64,000 nucleotides of DNA from Devosia ureilytica (GCF_024273195.1 NZ_JAMZCU010000001.1:434001-498000); one strand, 5' to 3'; shown: positions 36,903-45,914, counted from the first letter of the stretch. A program made the numbers and translations. Notes: generated by a model not told the origin, from the sequence alone.

Positions 36903-37654
36903 AACCGAAGGTATGGGGAGGTCATACCAAGGTGTGGTCGTCCCACACTTCAAGCCGAATGCCCCGTCGACAACGTCGGTCCTAAGCTTCTCTCGTCAGG
37001 TTGGAAAGACCGCAAAACGAGGAAATGGTAAGTTGGATAGCGCCGAACCTTTTGACATTAACGGCGCCGCGTCGGCCGCCTATTTTGACCAGCTGCACGC
37101 CAAATTTCACGCAGAGCGGAATCCAAGTGAACCCGCGATCACCACGAAAATTCCCAGCGCGTTGTTGGCGGCGCAGGGGAGCCGCGAGGTGAAGGAGATC
37201 AAATTGGTTCAAATCACCAGCGCTACGCTCCTGGCTTCCGCACTCTCCATCTTGCTTCTCATCGTAGAAGAACGACCTGGATCTTCGCCGGGCAATTGCC
37301 CGGAAGGCGCAGACCCGCCGGACGCAGGCCGGCCGTTCGCTGAAGTGCGGCCAGTCAAGCTGCCTGAGGCAATACCGGGCGTCCAAGGCCTGCCCGCCGG
37401 TATCGAGACTCCACCGGAGGTCTGCCGCACGCCCAATTCGACGACCTGACAACGAACGCCAATTGATTGCGAGAAAATGGCGGTGAGACTGCCTCCAAAG
37501 GGCCACGCACCGGCTCCCTCCCGTCTCAGCGGTCGTTGTTCAACAATTCGCAACGGTGCGTGGCGCTTGGGTAGTGTTCTCAGAACCCAGCTTCAGGGCC
37601 ATCTTCACTGGCAGATCGGCGGTGTTGATCGCCACCCAGCTTTAGGAGACCGAG
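36903..37654. other. Gap between the kinase and dioxygenase genes
   Basis: About 750 bp with no firm gene. One plus-strand frame runs through 36925-37449; only its end (see the next entry) has a plausible start. A promoter for the dioxygenase-reductase pair should lie in its right part. Confidence 0.5.
37204..37449 (+). CDS. Doubtful small hypothetical protein
   Basis: 81 codons from a TTG start with GAAGGAG 6 nt upstream. The first 18 residues (MVQITSATLLASALSILL) are hydrophobic and the rest is proline-rich and polar, as in a small secreted or anchored protein. Base composition and amino-acid use are poor evidence of coding, and the minus strand is also open. I list it because the ribosome binding site is good; a chance frame is just as likely. 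Confidence 0.25.
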   Translation: MVQITSATLLASALSILLLIVEERPGSSPGNCPEGADPPDAGRPFAEVRPVKLPEAIPGVQGLPAGIETPPEVCRTPNSTT

Positions 37655-38590
37655 ATGCTCAATCAGATAAAGGGGCTTCACCATGTGACTTCCATGGCGA
37701 AGGACGCACGCAACAACAACCAGTTCTTCACCAAGAAGCTCGGCTTGCGCCGAGTCAAGCAGACCGTCAATTTCGACGAGCCGAGTGTTTATCACCTCTA
37801 CTATGGCGACGAAGTGGGCACACCGGGCTCGGTGATGACCTACTTTCCTTTTCCCAATATCGCACGCGGCCGGTTCGGCACCGGTGAGGTCGGCGTCACA
37901 GCTTTCTCTGTCCCGCGCGGCACTTTGGGCTTCTGGGCCGAGCGGCTTGCCGAACAGGGCGTGACGGGCATTTCCCTGGATGAAAGTTTCGGCCAGGCCC
38001 GGCTGAACTTCACCGGGCCGGAAGGCGACAGCTTCTCGCTCGTCGAAGTGCCGGACGACCAGCGCGCCGCCTGGACAGCAGGCGGCATTGGCGCTGAAGA
38101 AGCCATTCGCGGGTTCCATTCGGCCTCGCTGCGCCTGCGCGACGGCGGTGCGACCGAGGAACTGCTCAAGTTCATGGGGTATGAAGAGGTCGACAGCGAC
38201 AATGGCGTCAAACGCCTGGGCCTTGCCCAGGGGAACGGTGCCGATTTCATCGACATCGAAACGCAGCCCGGAGTGGGCTTCGGGCAGTTGGGCGCAGGCT
38301 CCGTGCATCACATTGCTTTCGCGGTTGAAGACCGGGCCAACCAGCTTGAGGTTCGCAAGGCTTTGATGGACACGGGCTACCAGGTGACCCCGGTCATCGA
38401 CCGGGACTATTTCTGGGCCATCTACTTCCGGACTCCAGGTGGCGTCCTGTTTGAGATCGCCACCAATGAGCCGGGCTTTGACCGGGACGAGGACACGGCC
38501 CATCTGGGAGAGGCACTGAAGTTGCCGGTGCAGCACGAGCATCTCCGGCAGCAGTTGGAACATCACCTGCAGCCGCTCGATGCCGCCTGA
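37655..38590 (+). CDS. Ring-cleaving dioxygenase, PcpA/LinE/MhqO type (VOC family)
   Basis: 311-residue, two-module vicinal-oxygen-chelate enzyme. Paired histidines His9-His10 (GLHHVTS) and His218-His219 (SVHHIAF) and Glu267 (GVLFEIATNEPGF) match the metal and substrate ligands known for PcpA. The YFWAIYFRTPGG segment is also typical. Family members open hydroquinones between the hydroxyl-bearing carbon and its neighbour (Fe(II) or Mn). The next gene encodes a maleylacetate reductase, which uses the product line of such a reaction, so a (chloro)hydroquinone substrate is inferred. A start with a GGAG-like AGGAGACCGAG lies directly upstream. Confidence 0.88.
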   Translation: MLNQIKGLHHVTSMAKDARNNNQFFTKKLGLRRVKQTVNFDEPSVYHLYYGDEVGTPGSVMTYFPFPNIARGRFGTGEVGVTAFSVPRGTLGFWAERLAEQGVTGISLDESFGQARLNFTGPEGDSFSLVEVPDDQRAAWTAGGIGAEEAIRGFHSASLRLRDGGATEELLKFMGYEEVDSDNGVKRLGLAQGNGADFIDIETQPGVGFGQLGAGSVHHIAFAVEDRANQLEVRKALMDTGYQVTPVIDRDYFWAIYFRTPGGVLFEIATNEPGFDRDEDTAHLGEALKLPVQHEHLRQQLEHHLQPLDAA

Positions 38591-38630
38591 GGCCCGCCCT
38601 GGACCGCAGGCCAAATCCCGAGAAAGCTCG

Positions 38631-39671
38631 ATGGACAGCTTCACACTGCAAACCTATGCGCAGCGCATTCTCTTCGACGTCGACCACCTCTCGGCGCTGC
38701 CGGACCTGATGGACGACTTTGGCGCCCATAAGGTCGGTATCGTGACGACACGCAGCCACGCGACCTCCGCCGCCTCGGTTTCCGAAGCGTTGGGGTCGCG
38801 GCACGCCGCCACCTTTGCCGGCGCCAAGGTGCACACGCCGGTAGAGGTTACGCGGCAGGCGCTAGGCCAGCTTGCCGGATCGGATGCGATCATCAGCATC
38901 GGTGGCGGTTCCACCATTGGCCTGGGCAAGGCGCTCAGCTTGCCGACGGGGGCAAGGCACATCGCCATTCCGACCACTTATGCGGGCTCAGAGATGACCC
39001 CGATCCTGGGGCAGACCGACAAGGGTCGCAAAATCGTGGGACGGGACGACCGGGTCGTTCCGGATGCCGTCATCTATGACGTTGGATTGACCTTGTCGTT
39101 GCCCCGCGACGTCAGCATGGCCAGTGGGTTCAATGCCCTGGCGCATGCTGTCGAAGCGCTCTACGCCCCGGACCGCTATCCCGAGGCGGATGCCACGGCA
39201 ACCGCGTCCATCGCCAACCTTGTCCAGGCGCTGCCCGCGATCGCGCGCGACCCCTTGGACCTTCAAGCCCGCCGACAGGCACAATATGGAGCCTACCTGG
39301 CCGGGCGGGTGCTCGCCGGCAGGACAATGGGCCTTCACCACAAGCTGGCGCACGTCCTGGGCGGCCTGTTCGACCTGCCCCATGCGCCTCTTCATGCGGT
39401 GCTGTTGCCCCACGTGGTCAAGTTCAACGAACCTGTTGCAATGGAAGCTCTTGCCCCAGCGGCGGAACTGCTTGGTAGAAACACCTCCTCGGTCGGCCTG
39501 GCCTGCCTTGCCGATGCGTTAGGCCTGCCAACGACATTGTCGGAGATCGGCATGCCGCGAGACGGCATCCACGAAGCAGCAAGGCTGGTCGTAGAAAGCC
39601 GCGGTGCGAATCCAAGACCGTACAGCGAGGCTGAAATCGTCGCCTTGCTGGAGGAGGCTCTCGGCGACTGA
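38631..39671 (+). CDS. Maleylacetate reductase
   Basis: 346-residue iron-alcohol-dehydrogenase-fold enzyme that reduces maleylacetate to 3-oxoadipate with NAD(P)H. The nucleotide loop IISIGGGSTIGLGKA, the IPTTYAGSEMTPILG segment and the metal-site region GLHHKLAHVLGG plus LPHAPLHAVLLPHVV are characteristic of the maleylacetate reductase branch. It starts 40 bp after the dioxygenase stop and is surely co-transcribed. Together they resemble the linE-linF or pcpA-pcpE pairs of chlorinated-aromatic degraders. They could also serve unchlorinated hydroquinone. Confidence 0.9.
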   Translation: MDSFTLQTYAQRILFDVDHLSALPDLMDDFGAHKVGIVTTRSHATSAASVSEALGSRHAATFAGAKVHTPVEVTRQALGQLAGSDAIISIGGGSTIGLGKALSLPTGARHIAIPTTYAGSEMTPILGQTDKGRKIVGRDDRVVPDAVIYDVGLTLSLPRDVSMASGFNALAHAVEALYAPDRYPEADATATASIANLVQALPAIARDPLDLQARRQAQYGAYLAGRVLAGRTMGLHHKLAHVLGGLFDLPHAPLHAVLLPHVVKFNEPVAMEALAPAAELLGRNTSSVGLACLADALGLPTTLSEIGMPRDGIHEAARLVVESRGANPRPYSEAEIVALLEEALGD

Positions 39672-39699
39672 CGACGTCGCCGGGGCCTATCTGATTGGC

Positions 39700-40269
39700 C
39701 TATCCTTGTCGCCCCTGGCTCGCCGCCTGCCAAACCGATCTTTCGTTCGCGGCCGCCCACGGGATCTCCCTACTCTGGTCCCGCAAGCACGCGGCGTTTG
39801 CCTGGCGCCAATGAGCTGGAGACGCCCCGACAAACTTGCGGAACAGCCGCGAAAGGTGTGCTTGATCGCAAAGTCCGCAGGCGAGAGCGATATCGACAAG
39901 CGGTTCGTCGGAGGCCAGCATCAGTCGCGCCGCCTGCATGATGCGATACCGGTTCAACATTAAGTGGGGCGAGAACCCGACCGACCTCGTGAACGCCCGG
40001 CTGAAGTAACTAAGGCTGAGATTGCTGACGGTCGCAAGATCGCGAACCTGAATGGGGCGAACGTAGTTTTCTTCAACGAAGCGCTCCACTCGCTTGAGCT
40101 GCACCGGCGTGAGCCCACCCTTGGCGATGAGCGGTCGTGCCGGGTCGGCGGCATCATTCTCGTGTGCCCTGTCAGCCGGCGCGACTACGTCAGAGAACGG
40201 GTGAATACGCGGCGGCGGCGCCTGGAATCGAGGAATAAGGTTGGTTGCAAGTGCCTGAACGCCGCTCAT
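39700..40269 (-). CDS. AraC-family transcriptional regulator
   Basis: 189-residue regulator whose C-terminal 100 residues form the double helix-turn-helix: IQVRDLATVSNLSLSYFSRAF and PLVDIALACGLCDQAHLSRLF followed by VGASPAHWR. The N-terminal part is short (about 75 residues) and lacks a full cupin domain, so the effector-binding mode is unclear. Start at 40269 (MSGVQALATNL) has GGAGG 6 nt upstream. It converges on the maleylacetate reductase gene with 28 bp between stops and is a candidate regulator of that pair or of the isochorismatase-like gene. Confidence 0.88.
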   Translation of the reverse strand: MSGVQALATNLIPRFQAPPPRIHPFSDVVAPADRAHENDAADPARPLIAKGGLTPVQLKRVERFVEENYVRPIQVRDLATVSNLSLSYFSRAFTRSVGFSPHLMLNRYRIMQAARLMLASDEPLVDIALACGLCDQAHLSRLFRKFVGASPAHWRQANAACLRDQSREIPWAAANERSVWQAASQGRQG

Positions 40270-40724
40270 TAGTACCTCCATCGGATTTTCGACGGGTACA
40301 ATCGTGGCCACTCAGGGAGCCCACCGCGAGTTAATGGTTGCGAAAAGATGGCCTGGGAGGCACGACATGTTAAGAGTTGCAGTCGCCTGCCTCTGAGGTC
40401 GCCGCATTGGTCGGCATTCACAACTATTCACACGTCAAGCGCGGCTCGGGCGCAGCCTTTCCCGCCAACGGGGACGTGCTCTGTGGTCGCTTCGATGCGG
40501 TCGGATGAAGGCGAGTGAAGTGCTCGGGGCTAAGCATAGCGACCAACTTCGATAGGGTCGCTGCTGCGCTGGCAGCCAGCTCTGCGAAATTCACCTCGGC
40601 GACAAGTCACCTCTTGCAGTGCCACCCTGCCCCCGAAGTGCAAATTCTTCAGGGCAATAGTGTTGCAGCGGCAATCAGCGCTTCGAAGCACGAGGATACA
40701 ATACCGCCCCCACATGCGGACCTA
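40270..40724. other. Divergent gap between araC-type gene and the exported hydrolase
   Basis: About 455 bp with no gene seen. It should hold promoters for both flanking genes. The 11-mer GTTAAGAGTTG at 40369-40379, about 100 bp before the regulator, recurs inverted at 48670-48680. Confidence 0.5.
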
Positions 40725-40765
40725 ATCTCCACGACACCGGGCATTAAACCCGGCGATGTGGAGAT
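40725..40765 (+). promoter_or_regulatory. Hairpin covering the Shine-Dalgarno site of the downstream gene
   Basis: ATCTCCAC (40725-40732) pairs with GTGGAGAT (40758-40765), and inside it CCGGG (40737-40741) pairs with CCCGG (40749-40753) around a CATTAAA loop. The right arm contains the GGAG that serves the ATG at 40771. Folding would block ribosome access, so translation may be controlled by an RNA-binding factor, ligand or temperature. Confidence 0.6.
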
Positions 40766-40770
40766 CTGAA

Positions 40771-41655
40771 ATGTTTGCAAGACCATATTTCTCGCCGCGC
40801 GCAACTACTCTCGTGCCGCTGCGGAATGCACCAGTAACGTCAGTTGACGTTGAACTGTACTTCGATCCACGTGTGGTGGTTAAACACTTGACCAGGGGGC
40901 TTATGGTCGTGGCTACCGCCGCTGCGCTGCTCATGCAGCCGGTCGCTGGGGTCGGCTTCGTCCAGGCGCAGGAAGCCGCCCAGACGCCGACAATCCCAGG
41001 GCTTTCACGCCAGCCAACACCGGCAGCTTTCGACGCACTTATGGACCCGAACGACGCTGTCCTTCTGCTGCTTGACCACCAGACCGGCCTGTTCCAGACC
41101 GTCAATGACATTGACGTCGCGACATTGCGGGCCAACACCGTCGCCTTGGCCAAGATCGCAGAACAGGCCGGCATTCCGATCATCTATACCGCCTCCGAAC
41201 CCGATGGTCCGAACGGGCCGATTATGCCGGAGCTGACCGAAGCGGCTCCGAATGCCATCTATGTGGGACGCAAGGGCGAGGTCAGCTCCTGGGACAACGA
41301 AGACTTCGTCAAGGCTGTCGAGGCCACCGGCCGCAAGACGCTGATCATGGCGGGTGTCTGGACCAGCGTCTGTGTGGCCTTCCCGGCGCTTCAGGCTCAG
41401 GCCGACGGCTACAAGGTGTTCGCGGTGATGGATGCCTCGGGCGACGTGAGCAAGATGGCATCTGATGCGGCGATGCTGCGTATGGCGAATGCGGGCATTC
41501 AGCCGGTAACGACCAACACAATCCTCAGTGAATCCCATCGGACCTGGAACCGCGAGGATGCGGCGACCTGGGGTTCTCTGTATGGCGAACTGGTCCCTGA
41601 ATATCAGGCCGTCGCCGAAAGCTACGGGCGAGCTCAGGAAGCTGCAACGAAGTAA
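40771..41655 (+). CDS. Isochorismatase-family hydrolase, probably exported
   Basis: 294 residues. The C-terminal 210 residues form the cysteine-hydrolase fold with the expected triad: Asp102 (LLLLDHQTGLF), Lys168 (VGRKGEVSSW) and Cys201 (GVWTSVCVAF). This is the YcaC-like branch, whose substrates are mostly unknown. Upstream lies a hydrophobic stretch (about 44-66) ending FVQAQE that looks like a signal peptide. With the ATG at 40771 the signal is preceded by 40 residues, which is unusual; internal starts such as ATG 40903 (AGGGGG upstream) would give a normal signal. The 40771 start has the best ribosome binding site, but it lies in the hairpin. Confidence 0.85.
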   Translation: MFARPYFSPRATTLVPLRNAPVTSVDVELYFDPRVVVKHLTRGLMVVATAAALLMQPVAGVGFVQAQEAAQTPTIPGLSRQPTPAAFDALMDPNDAVLLLLDHQTGLFQTVNDIDVATLRANTVALAKIAEQAGIPIIYTASEPDGPNGPIMPELTEAAPNAIYVGRKGEVSSWDNEDFVKAVEATGRKTLIMAGVWTSVCVAFPALQAQADGYKVFAVMDASGDVSKMASDAAMLRMANAGIQPVTTNTILSESHRTWNREDAATWGSLYGELVPEYQAVAESYGRAQEAATK

Positions 41656-41667
41656 AGTACGGCTACC

Positions 41668-41697
41668 GCTGCACGCGGTTTCGCAACCGCGTGCAGC
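41668..41697. terminator. Strong 13-bp hairpin after the hydrolase gene
   Basis: GCTGCACGCGGTT (41668-41680), loop TCGC, AACCGCGTGCAGC (41685-41697), starting 12 bp after the stop. No T-run follows, but position and strength suggest a transcript end or 3' stabiliser. Confidence 0.6.
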
Positions 41698-41847
41698 ACT
41701 TCTGGGCGTCACACTTGCCCAACATCGCACGGTGGCCTTGGCGTCACCACCCACTCTAGCAAGGGCACGTCTTTGCTGCGGCCGGACATCCGGCGCCCCT
41801 GCCCTTCACGCGTCCGATTATCGCTGACCGGAGCCGAAAACGCGTCG

Positions 41848-42777
41848 CTACGTGTCGTCCGGCCTCGGCCCGCTGCGCGAAGAAGCTACGCCCTGCATCC
41901 TGCGCCAGGCCCCTGGGGTCATCCCCATGAAGCTGCGGAATGCGCGGGTAAGATGGCTTTGGTCATAGAAGCCGCTTGCGATGGCAATATCACTGAGCGT
42001 GCTATTGCCGTTCAGCATTGCTTCTCGGGCCAGGCGCAGCCGCTCCTGGGTCATCCAACGGTGGGGAGGAAGCCCAAAGGACACCCGGAACGCTTTTGCA
42101 AAGTGGCTTGGTGACAGATTGCAGGCCTTGGCGAGGTCGATCAACGCGATATCGGTACGGATATTGTCGAGGATCATGTCGGCGGCACGCCGTTGCTGCC
42201 AGTGCGCCAAGCCTTCTGCCGGTCCGGCGGCAGACCGACGCGGCCCACGATAGTTGTCGACCAGATGGATCGCCAATGCCGATATGAGACGCTCCGCAAA
42301 AAGCGTGGTCATTTCTGTCGACCTCTGGAATGAGGGCAACAAGGCCTGCGCCATCGCATGGATGGCTGGGTCGACTTGCGGATCTTCGATCCGCGGCAGA
42401 TCGAGACAGTCGATTGGGCTGCCCGCCTCCGTGGCGATGTCGTCAAGCAACTGCCTATGCAGGCGGATATTCACCGAGTTGAAGGGGGGCGTTATGACCG
42501 CGCGCCAGGTATGGAGAAGATCAAAGAACTGAACACTCCCCACGTCGCCCGTGATCCTGCCGAGGGGTCGACCATTCCGCCAGATATCAGCGCCAGTAAG
42601 CGGTGCGAGATGGACCACAAGCATATAGCCATCGCCAAGTCCGAACGACGGCACCGCGAAAGGCTCGCGGCCACACACCTCTGGGTCGCTGGCGTCACAG
42701 TGCAGAGCCAGAAGCGATCCGGCCCGGATGAGCTTGACAAAGGGCGGCAGGGCTCCGCCGACATTCTTGCTGTCCAC
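41848..42777 (-). CDS. AraC-family transcriptional regulator
   Basis: 309-residue regulator. The C-terminal part holds two helix-turn-helix units (IALIDLAKACNLSPSHFAKAF and STLSDIAIASGFYDQSHLTRAF, then GMTPGAWRR). The N-terminal 190 residues resemble the effector domain of a second AraC protein in this window at 62638. GTG start at 42777 is preceded by GGAGG at 7 nt. It follows the SDR-OsmC genes on the same strand after 92 bp and may control them. Confidence 0.9.
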   Translation of the reverse strand: MDSKNVGGALPPFVKLIRAGSLLALHCDASDPEVCGREPFAVPSFGLGDGYMLVVHLAPLTGADIWRNGRPLGRITGDVGSVQFFDLLHTWRAVITPPFNSVNIRLHRQLLDDIATEAGSPIDCLDLPRIEDPQVDPAIHAMAQALLPSFQRSTEMTTLFAERLISALAIHLVDNYRGPRRSAAGPAEGLAHWQQRRAADMILDNIRTDIALIDLAKACNLSPSHFAKAFRVSFGLPPHRWMTQERLRLAREAMLNGNSTLSDIAIASGFYDQSHLTRAFRSFMGMTPGAWRRMQGVASSRSGPRPDDT

Positions 42778-42869
42778 TTCCCGGCCTCCAACCCCATAAC
42801 CGGCCTAGCCTGAAGTGCACAGACTATCAGCCGGAAGGATGAATGCGGAGCCCAAAAAAAGCAGTATCC

Positions 42870-43664
42870 TCATGCAGTTGGGGTCGCCGGTCGACGATAG
42901 CGGCTCGCTGCATCGCGAAGGGACAGGTGCGGCCGCATGGCCGTCCGCGCCTCCTCCCAGCGTGCTAGGTAGCCGAGGTCTTCCAGGGAGGGAATCGTCA
43001 CGAACTCACCCTTATCAAAGCCGGCCAGAGCTGCATCGACCAGCGTCTCGACCTCCATCAGCATATCGGCCGCGAGGCCGTGATTATCGCCCAACATGGG
43101 TGTCCTGGTATAGCCGGGCAGCACCACCTGCACCCGAACGCCCTTGTCGCGCAGCTCAAGGTCCAGGGAGTACGACATGCTGAGCACAAACGCTTTCGAG
43201 GCGGCATAGGCGCCGGATCGCGCAGTGTCGAAAAACGCCATGGCCGAGCTGAAGTTTACAATGGCGCCCCGCCGCTGCTGCCCGAAACTACGCGCGGCAG
43301 CGGAGCAGAGACGGGTCAGCGCGACGACATTGACATCGAGCATGGTGGTCAGCGCGTCCGCGTCGGCCGCCCCCAGCGGGCCGCCTGATACCAGGCCCGC
43401 GCTGTTGACCAGAAGGGCAATGTGATCGTCCTCCGTCAGCCGCTGCTCAACCAGGTGCAGTTGGTCCCTTCGTGAAAGGTCCGCGGCAAGCACTTCGCAG
43501 GTGGCGCCATAGCGTATCAGGAAGTCGGCGGCCGCTTGCTGCAGCTGCCGCTGGTTGCGGCCGACCAGGATCAGATCGTGCCCGCGCGCGGCCAGACGCT
43601 CGGCGTAGAGCCGGCCGATGCCCGAAGAGGCACCGGTTACCAATGCCAGGGTTTTGGCGGACAT
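42870..43664 (-). CDS. Short-chain dehydrogenase/reductase
   Basis: 264-residue Rossmann-fold oxidoreductase. The NAD(P) loop TGASSGIG is at residues 10-17; Arg/Asn positions after the second strand (VGRNQRQL) suggest NADP preference. The NSAGL, catalytic Ser (VNFSSAMAF) and YxxxK (SGAYAASKAF) motifs are in place. The substrate is unknown. The start at 43664 has GAGG 7 nt upstream, and its ATG lies one base after the stop of the OsmC gene, so the two form an operon. Confidence 0.9.
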   Translation of the reverse strand: MSAKTLALVTGASSGIGRLYAERLAARGHDLILVGRNQRQLQQAAADFLIRYGATCEVLAADLSRRDQLHLVEQRLTEDDHIALLVNSAGLVSGGPLGAADADALTTMLDVNVVALTRLCSAAARSFGQQRRGAIVNFSSAMAFFDTARSGAYAASKAFVLSMSYSLDLELRDKGVRVQVVLPGYTRTPMLGDNHGLAADMLMEVETLVDAALAGFDKGEFVTIPSLEDLGYLARWEEARTAMRPHLSLRDAASRYRRPATPTA

Positions 43665-43665
43665 T

Positions 43666-44106
43666 TCAGGCCTCATCGTTTGCAAGTCGTGCGGAGAGCG
43701 TGACCGGTGCCCGGATCACCTTCGAGAGTGGACAGGTTGCCTTCGCTGTCTCGGCAAGCCGCAAGAACGTCGGCGCATCCACTACAGGCACACTGGCCTC
43801 GATGTCGAGGTGAACTGCCGTGATGCTGAACTGCCCATTGCTCTGTTCAAGGGTCACGTCGGCTTTTGTCGTCAGGCGTTCGGCGGTCAGTCCCGCCTCG
43901 CCGAGAACCAAAGACAAGGCCATTGTGAAGCAGCCCGCATGAGCGGCACCGAGAAGTTCTTCCGGATTGGTACCGGATTCACCCTCGAAGCGGGTGCGGA
44001 AACCATAATACTTATCGATGAGTGCGCCACTTTCCGTGGAAATTGCGCCTTTCCCCTCGCGAAGGGTCCCGCTCCAACGGGCGGAAGCATGTCGGGTGAT
44101 TTTCAT
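43666..44106 (-). CDS. OsmC-family peroxiredoxin-like protein
   Basis: 146 residues. OsmC/Ohr proteins reduce organic hydroperoxides using two cysteines, seen here as Cys59 (AHAGCFTMAL) and Cys125 (AKATCPLSKV). The LREGKGAISTESGA N-terminal strand pattern fits OsmC more than Ohr. GGAGA lies 6 nt before the ATG at 44106. It is first of an OsmC-SDR pair; oxidative stress or lipoyl-dependent peroxide detoxification is the likely role. Confidence 0.92.
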   Translation of the reverse strand: MKITRHASARWSGTLREGKGAISTESGALIDKYYGFRTRFEGESGTNPEELLGAAHAGCFTMALSLVLGEAGLTAERLTTKADVTLEQSNGQFSITAVHLDIEASVPVVDAPTFLRLAETAKATCPLSKVIRAPVTLSARLANDEA

Positions 44107-44152
44107 TTCAGTCTCCGATCAGCCGCTCAGGCGGCGAGAAATGGATGAATTG

Positions 44153-44178
44153 CAGGGCGTCGGAATGCCGGCGCCCTG
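44153..44178. terminator. Hairpin between sugar dehydrogenase and OsmC genes
   Basis: CAGGGCG (44153-44159) pairs with CGCCCTG (44172-44178), just beyond the stop of the dehydrogenase gene (minus strand). It lacks a clear T-run; termination is likely but not certain. Confidence 0.45.
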
Positions 44179-44189
44179 TCAGACGACTT

Positions 44190-45587
44190 TCAATTGTAGG
44201 TGAAGGCTAGGATCGCGCCCGGCTGCGACAGTTCCTGAACGACGTTGCCGTCGGCGCTTCGCACAATGCCGGCCGTATCAGTGCTCACGTAAATGGTGCG
44301 GGTGTCGCCGCTGATCGCCAGATCGCGGTAGCGGTTTTCCGATTGAAAGAGCTGGGCTACGTCTCCGCGCGTGTGCAGCCCGTCCTTGGTCAAGGGGAAC
44401 ACGTAAAGGGAGCCATTCTTGAGGCTGGTGGCGACAAGAGAATTCCGCAGCCTCGGGATGGCGCCATCGGCGGGATAGTAGTCAACGCTCGGCGGAGCGA
44501 TGGTGGGCCAACAGATAAAGGCCAATCCATCACAGGCGGCATCGTCGAAATTATACCCGTTGGGCACGGTCCACAGAGTTTTCAGCGGCTCACGGTAGTC
44601 GGGGTGCGACCAGCTGGTCTCGCTCGTCTGGGGTACTGCCTCCGGAATCTCGAAATCGCTGAAGGTCAGGCTGGAGCAGTCTGGGGCCGCGGACCAGTTG
44701 CCATAGACATAGGCCAAGTCGTCCTGGAAGCCGGAGACGTGCGGCCACCCGTAGTTGCCCCCGGCCACTATCAGGTTGATTTCGTCGTCGCTCTTGGGGC
44801 CCTGCTCTGCTTCATACAGTCCCCCAGGCCCGAAGACGATGGCTTGTGGATTGCGATGGCCATAGCTGAAGATGTGGCTGCGAACACCGTCGATTGTGGG
44901 ATTGTCGTCCGGGATCGAACCATCAGAATTCACCCTGAGTATCTTACCCGAATAGGACGACCAGTCGGCGGCAGACACCTGGGCTTCAGTGGGCAGGACC
45001 TGCGAGTTGATCGGTAGGCAGAAGTTGCCGAACTGGTTGGCGCCCTGTTCGCCGGTCGTATAGTAGAGCTTCCCGTCCGGACCGAATTGCAGGCGTCCAG
45101 CATTATGATCATTGCCGGCAGGAATCCCCGACATCAAATCGAGCGGCTCGACAAGTGTCCCGGCTGCCTCGTCGTAGGTGAGCCGCACCAGCTTGGCGCG
45201 TCGGTCGAGAGCCGTTTCGCCCTCTGCGGGGTCCGCGTCGTATGTGTAGACGACATAGGCAAAGTCATTCCCGCTGCCGTCGAGAAATTGAGGGTGCAGA
45301 GCCAGCCCCAGTAGCCCTTCATGCTGAGGGCCGACCAGGACTTCGTCGATGGTGACCAATGTCGATTTCTCGCCCGAATCGGGATCTATCCGGGTAACCC
45401 GCTTTCCGGCGCGCTCAGTGACCCAGAGATGTTCGTCGGGGCCAAGTGTGACCTCCCAGGGGAACTCCAGACCCGTCGCCACCACCGCAGCACTGAAATC
45501 CAGGCCCACAGGGAATGACGCTTCCTCCGCCAAAACGGGCGACGCCACCATCGCGCAGGAAGCGAAAAGGATTGATTTTCTCAGCAT
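44190..45587 (-). CDS. PQQ-dependent sugar dehydrogenase (glucose/sorbosone family)
   Basis: 465-residue periplasmic protein with a signal peptide (about 1-20, ending PVLA before EEASF). The six-bladed propeller of soluble quinoprotein glucose dehydrogenase is indicated by PWEVTLGPDEHLWVTER, the catalytic-His region GPQHEGLLGLALHPQF, GNDHNAGRLQFGPDGKLYYT and SYGHRNPQAIVFGP. It oxidises an aldose or related sugar using pyrroloquinoline quinone. PQQ-synthesis genes are not in the window. The ATG at 45587 is clear; the A/T-rich gap upstream (45588-45914) should hold its promoter. Confidence 0.9.
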   Translation of the reverse strand: MLRKSILFASCAMVASPVLAEEASFPVGLDFSAAVVATGLEFPWEVTLGPDEHLWVTERAGKRVTRIDPDSGEKSTLVTIDEVLVGPQHEGLLGLALHPQFLDGSGNDFAYVVYTYDADPAEGETALDRRAKLVRLTYDEAAGTLVEPLDLMSGIPAGNDHNAGRLQFGPDGKLYYTTGEQGANQFGNFCLPINSQVLPTEAQVSAADWSSYSGKILRVNSDGSIPDDNPTIDGVRSHIFSYGHRNPQAIVFGPGGLYEAEQGPKSDDEINLIVAGGNYGWPHVSGFQDDLAYVYGNWSAAPDCSSLTFSDFEIPEAVPQTSETSWSHPDYREPLKTLWTVPNGYNFDDAACDGLAFICWPTIAPPSVDYYPADGAIPRLRNSLVATSLKNGSLYVFPLTKDGLHTRGDVAQLFQSENRYRDLAISGDTRTIYVSTDTAGIVRSADGNVVQELSQPGAILAFTYN

Positions 45588-45914
45588 GTCGGATCCTCTA
45601 GCTGCTGCCGGACAGTCCCGGCGCAGAAAAGGTATCGATCACCCAACCCAAGATATTGAATGATTATGCCATGTAAGAACGTGAGCAATTAATAATCGCT
45701 AGAAACAATTCAGGCGTAAATATTTGCGAAGCCGAAATCCTAATGATAGGAATTCTGTTATGATATACATTTACTTTAATCTCGGAAATTGAAGCATGCC
45801 GGAATGGAGCGTTTGCAGCGAGAGTTGAGACGACTGCACTTACGAGGTTGTCAGCCGCCTACCGAACGGCAATAGCTCCAGATCTAGAACAGCCGGAACG
45901 CCGCAATGTTGATT
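45588..45914. other. A/T-rich gap upstream of the sugar dehydrogenase
   Basis: About 330 bp with no gene. The stretch 45650-45795 is markedly A/T-richer than the rest of the window and includes TCCTAATGATAGGA, a small palindrome at about 45739-45752. This is the likely promoter region of the dehydrogenase gene. Confidence 0.6.

Noticed and set aside
36925..37203. Extension of the 37204 frame upstream as a larger protein
   Set aside because: Composition is poor and there is no ribosome binding site at the upstream ATG; both strands are equally open, so coding is not supported.
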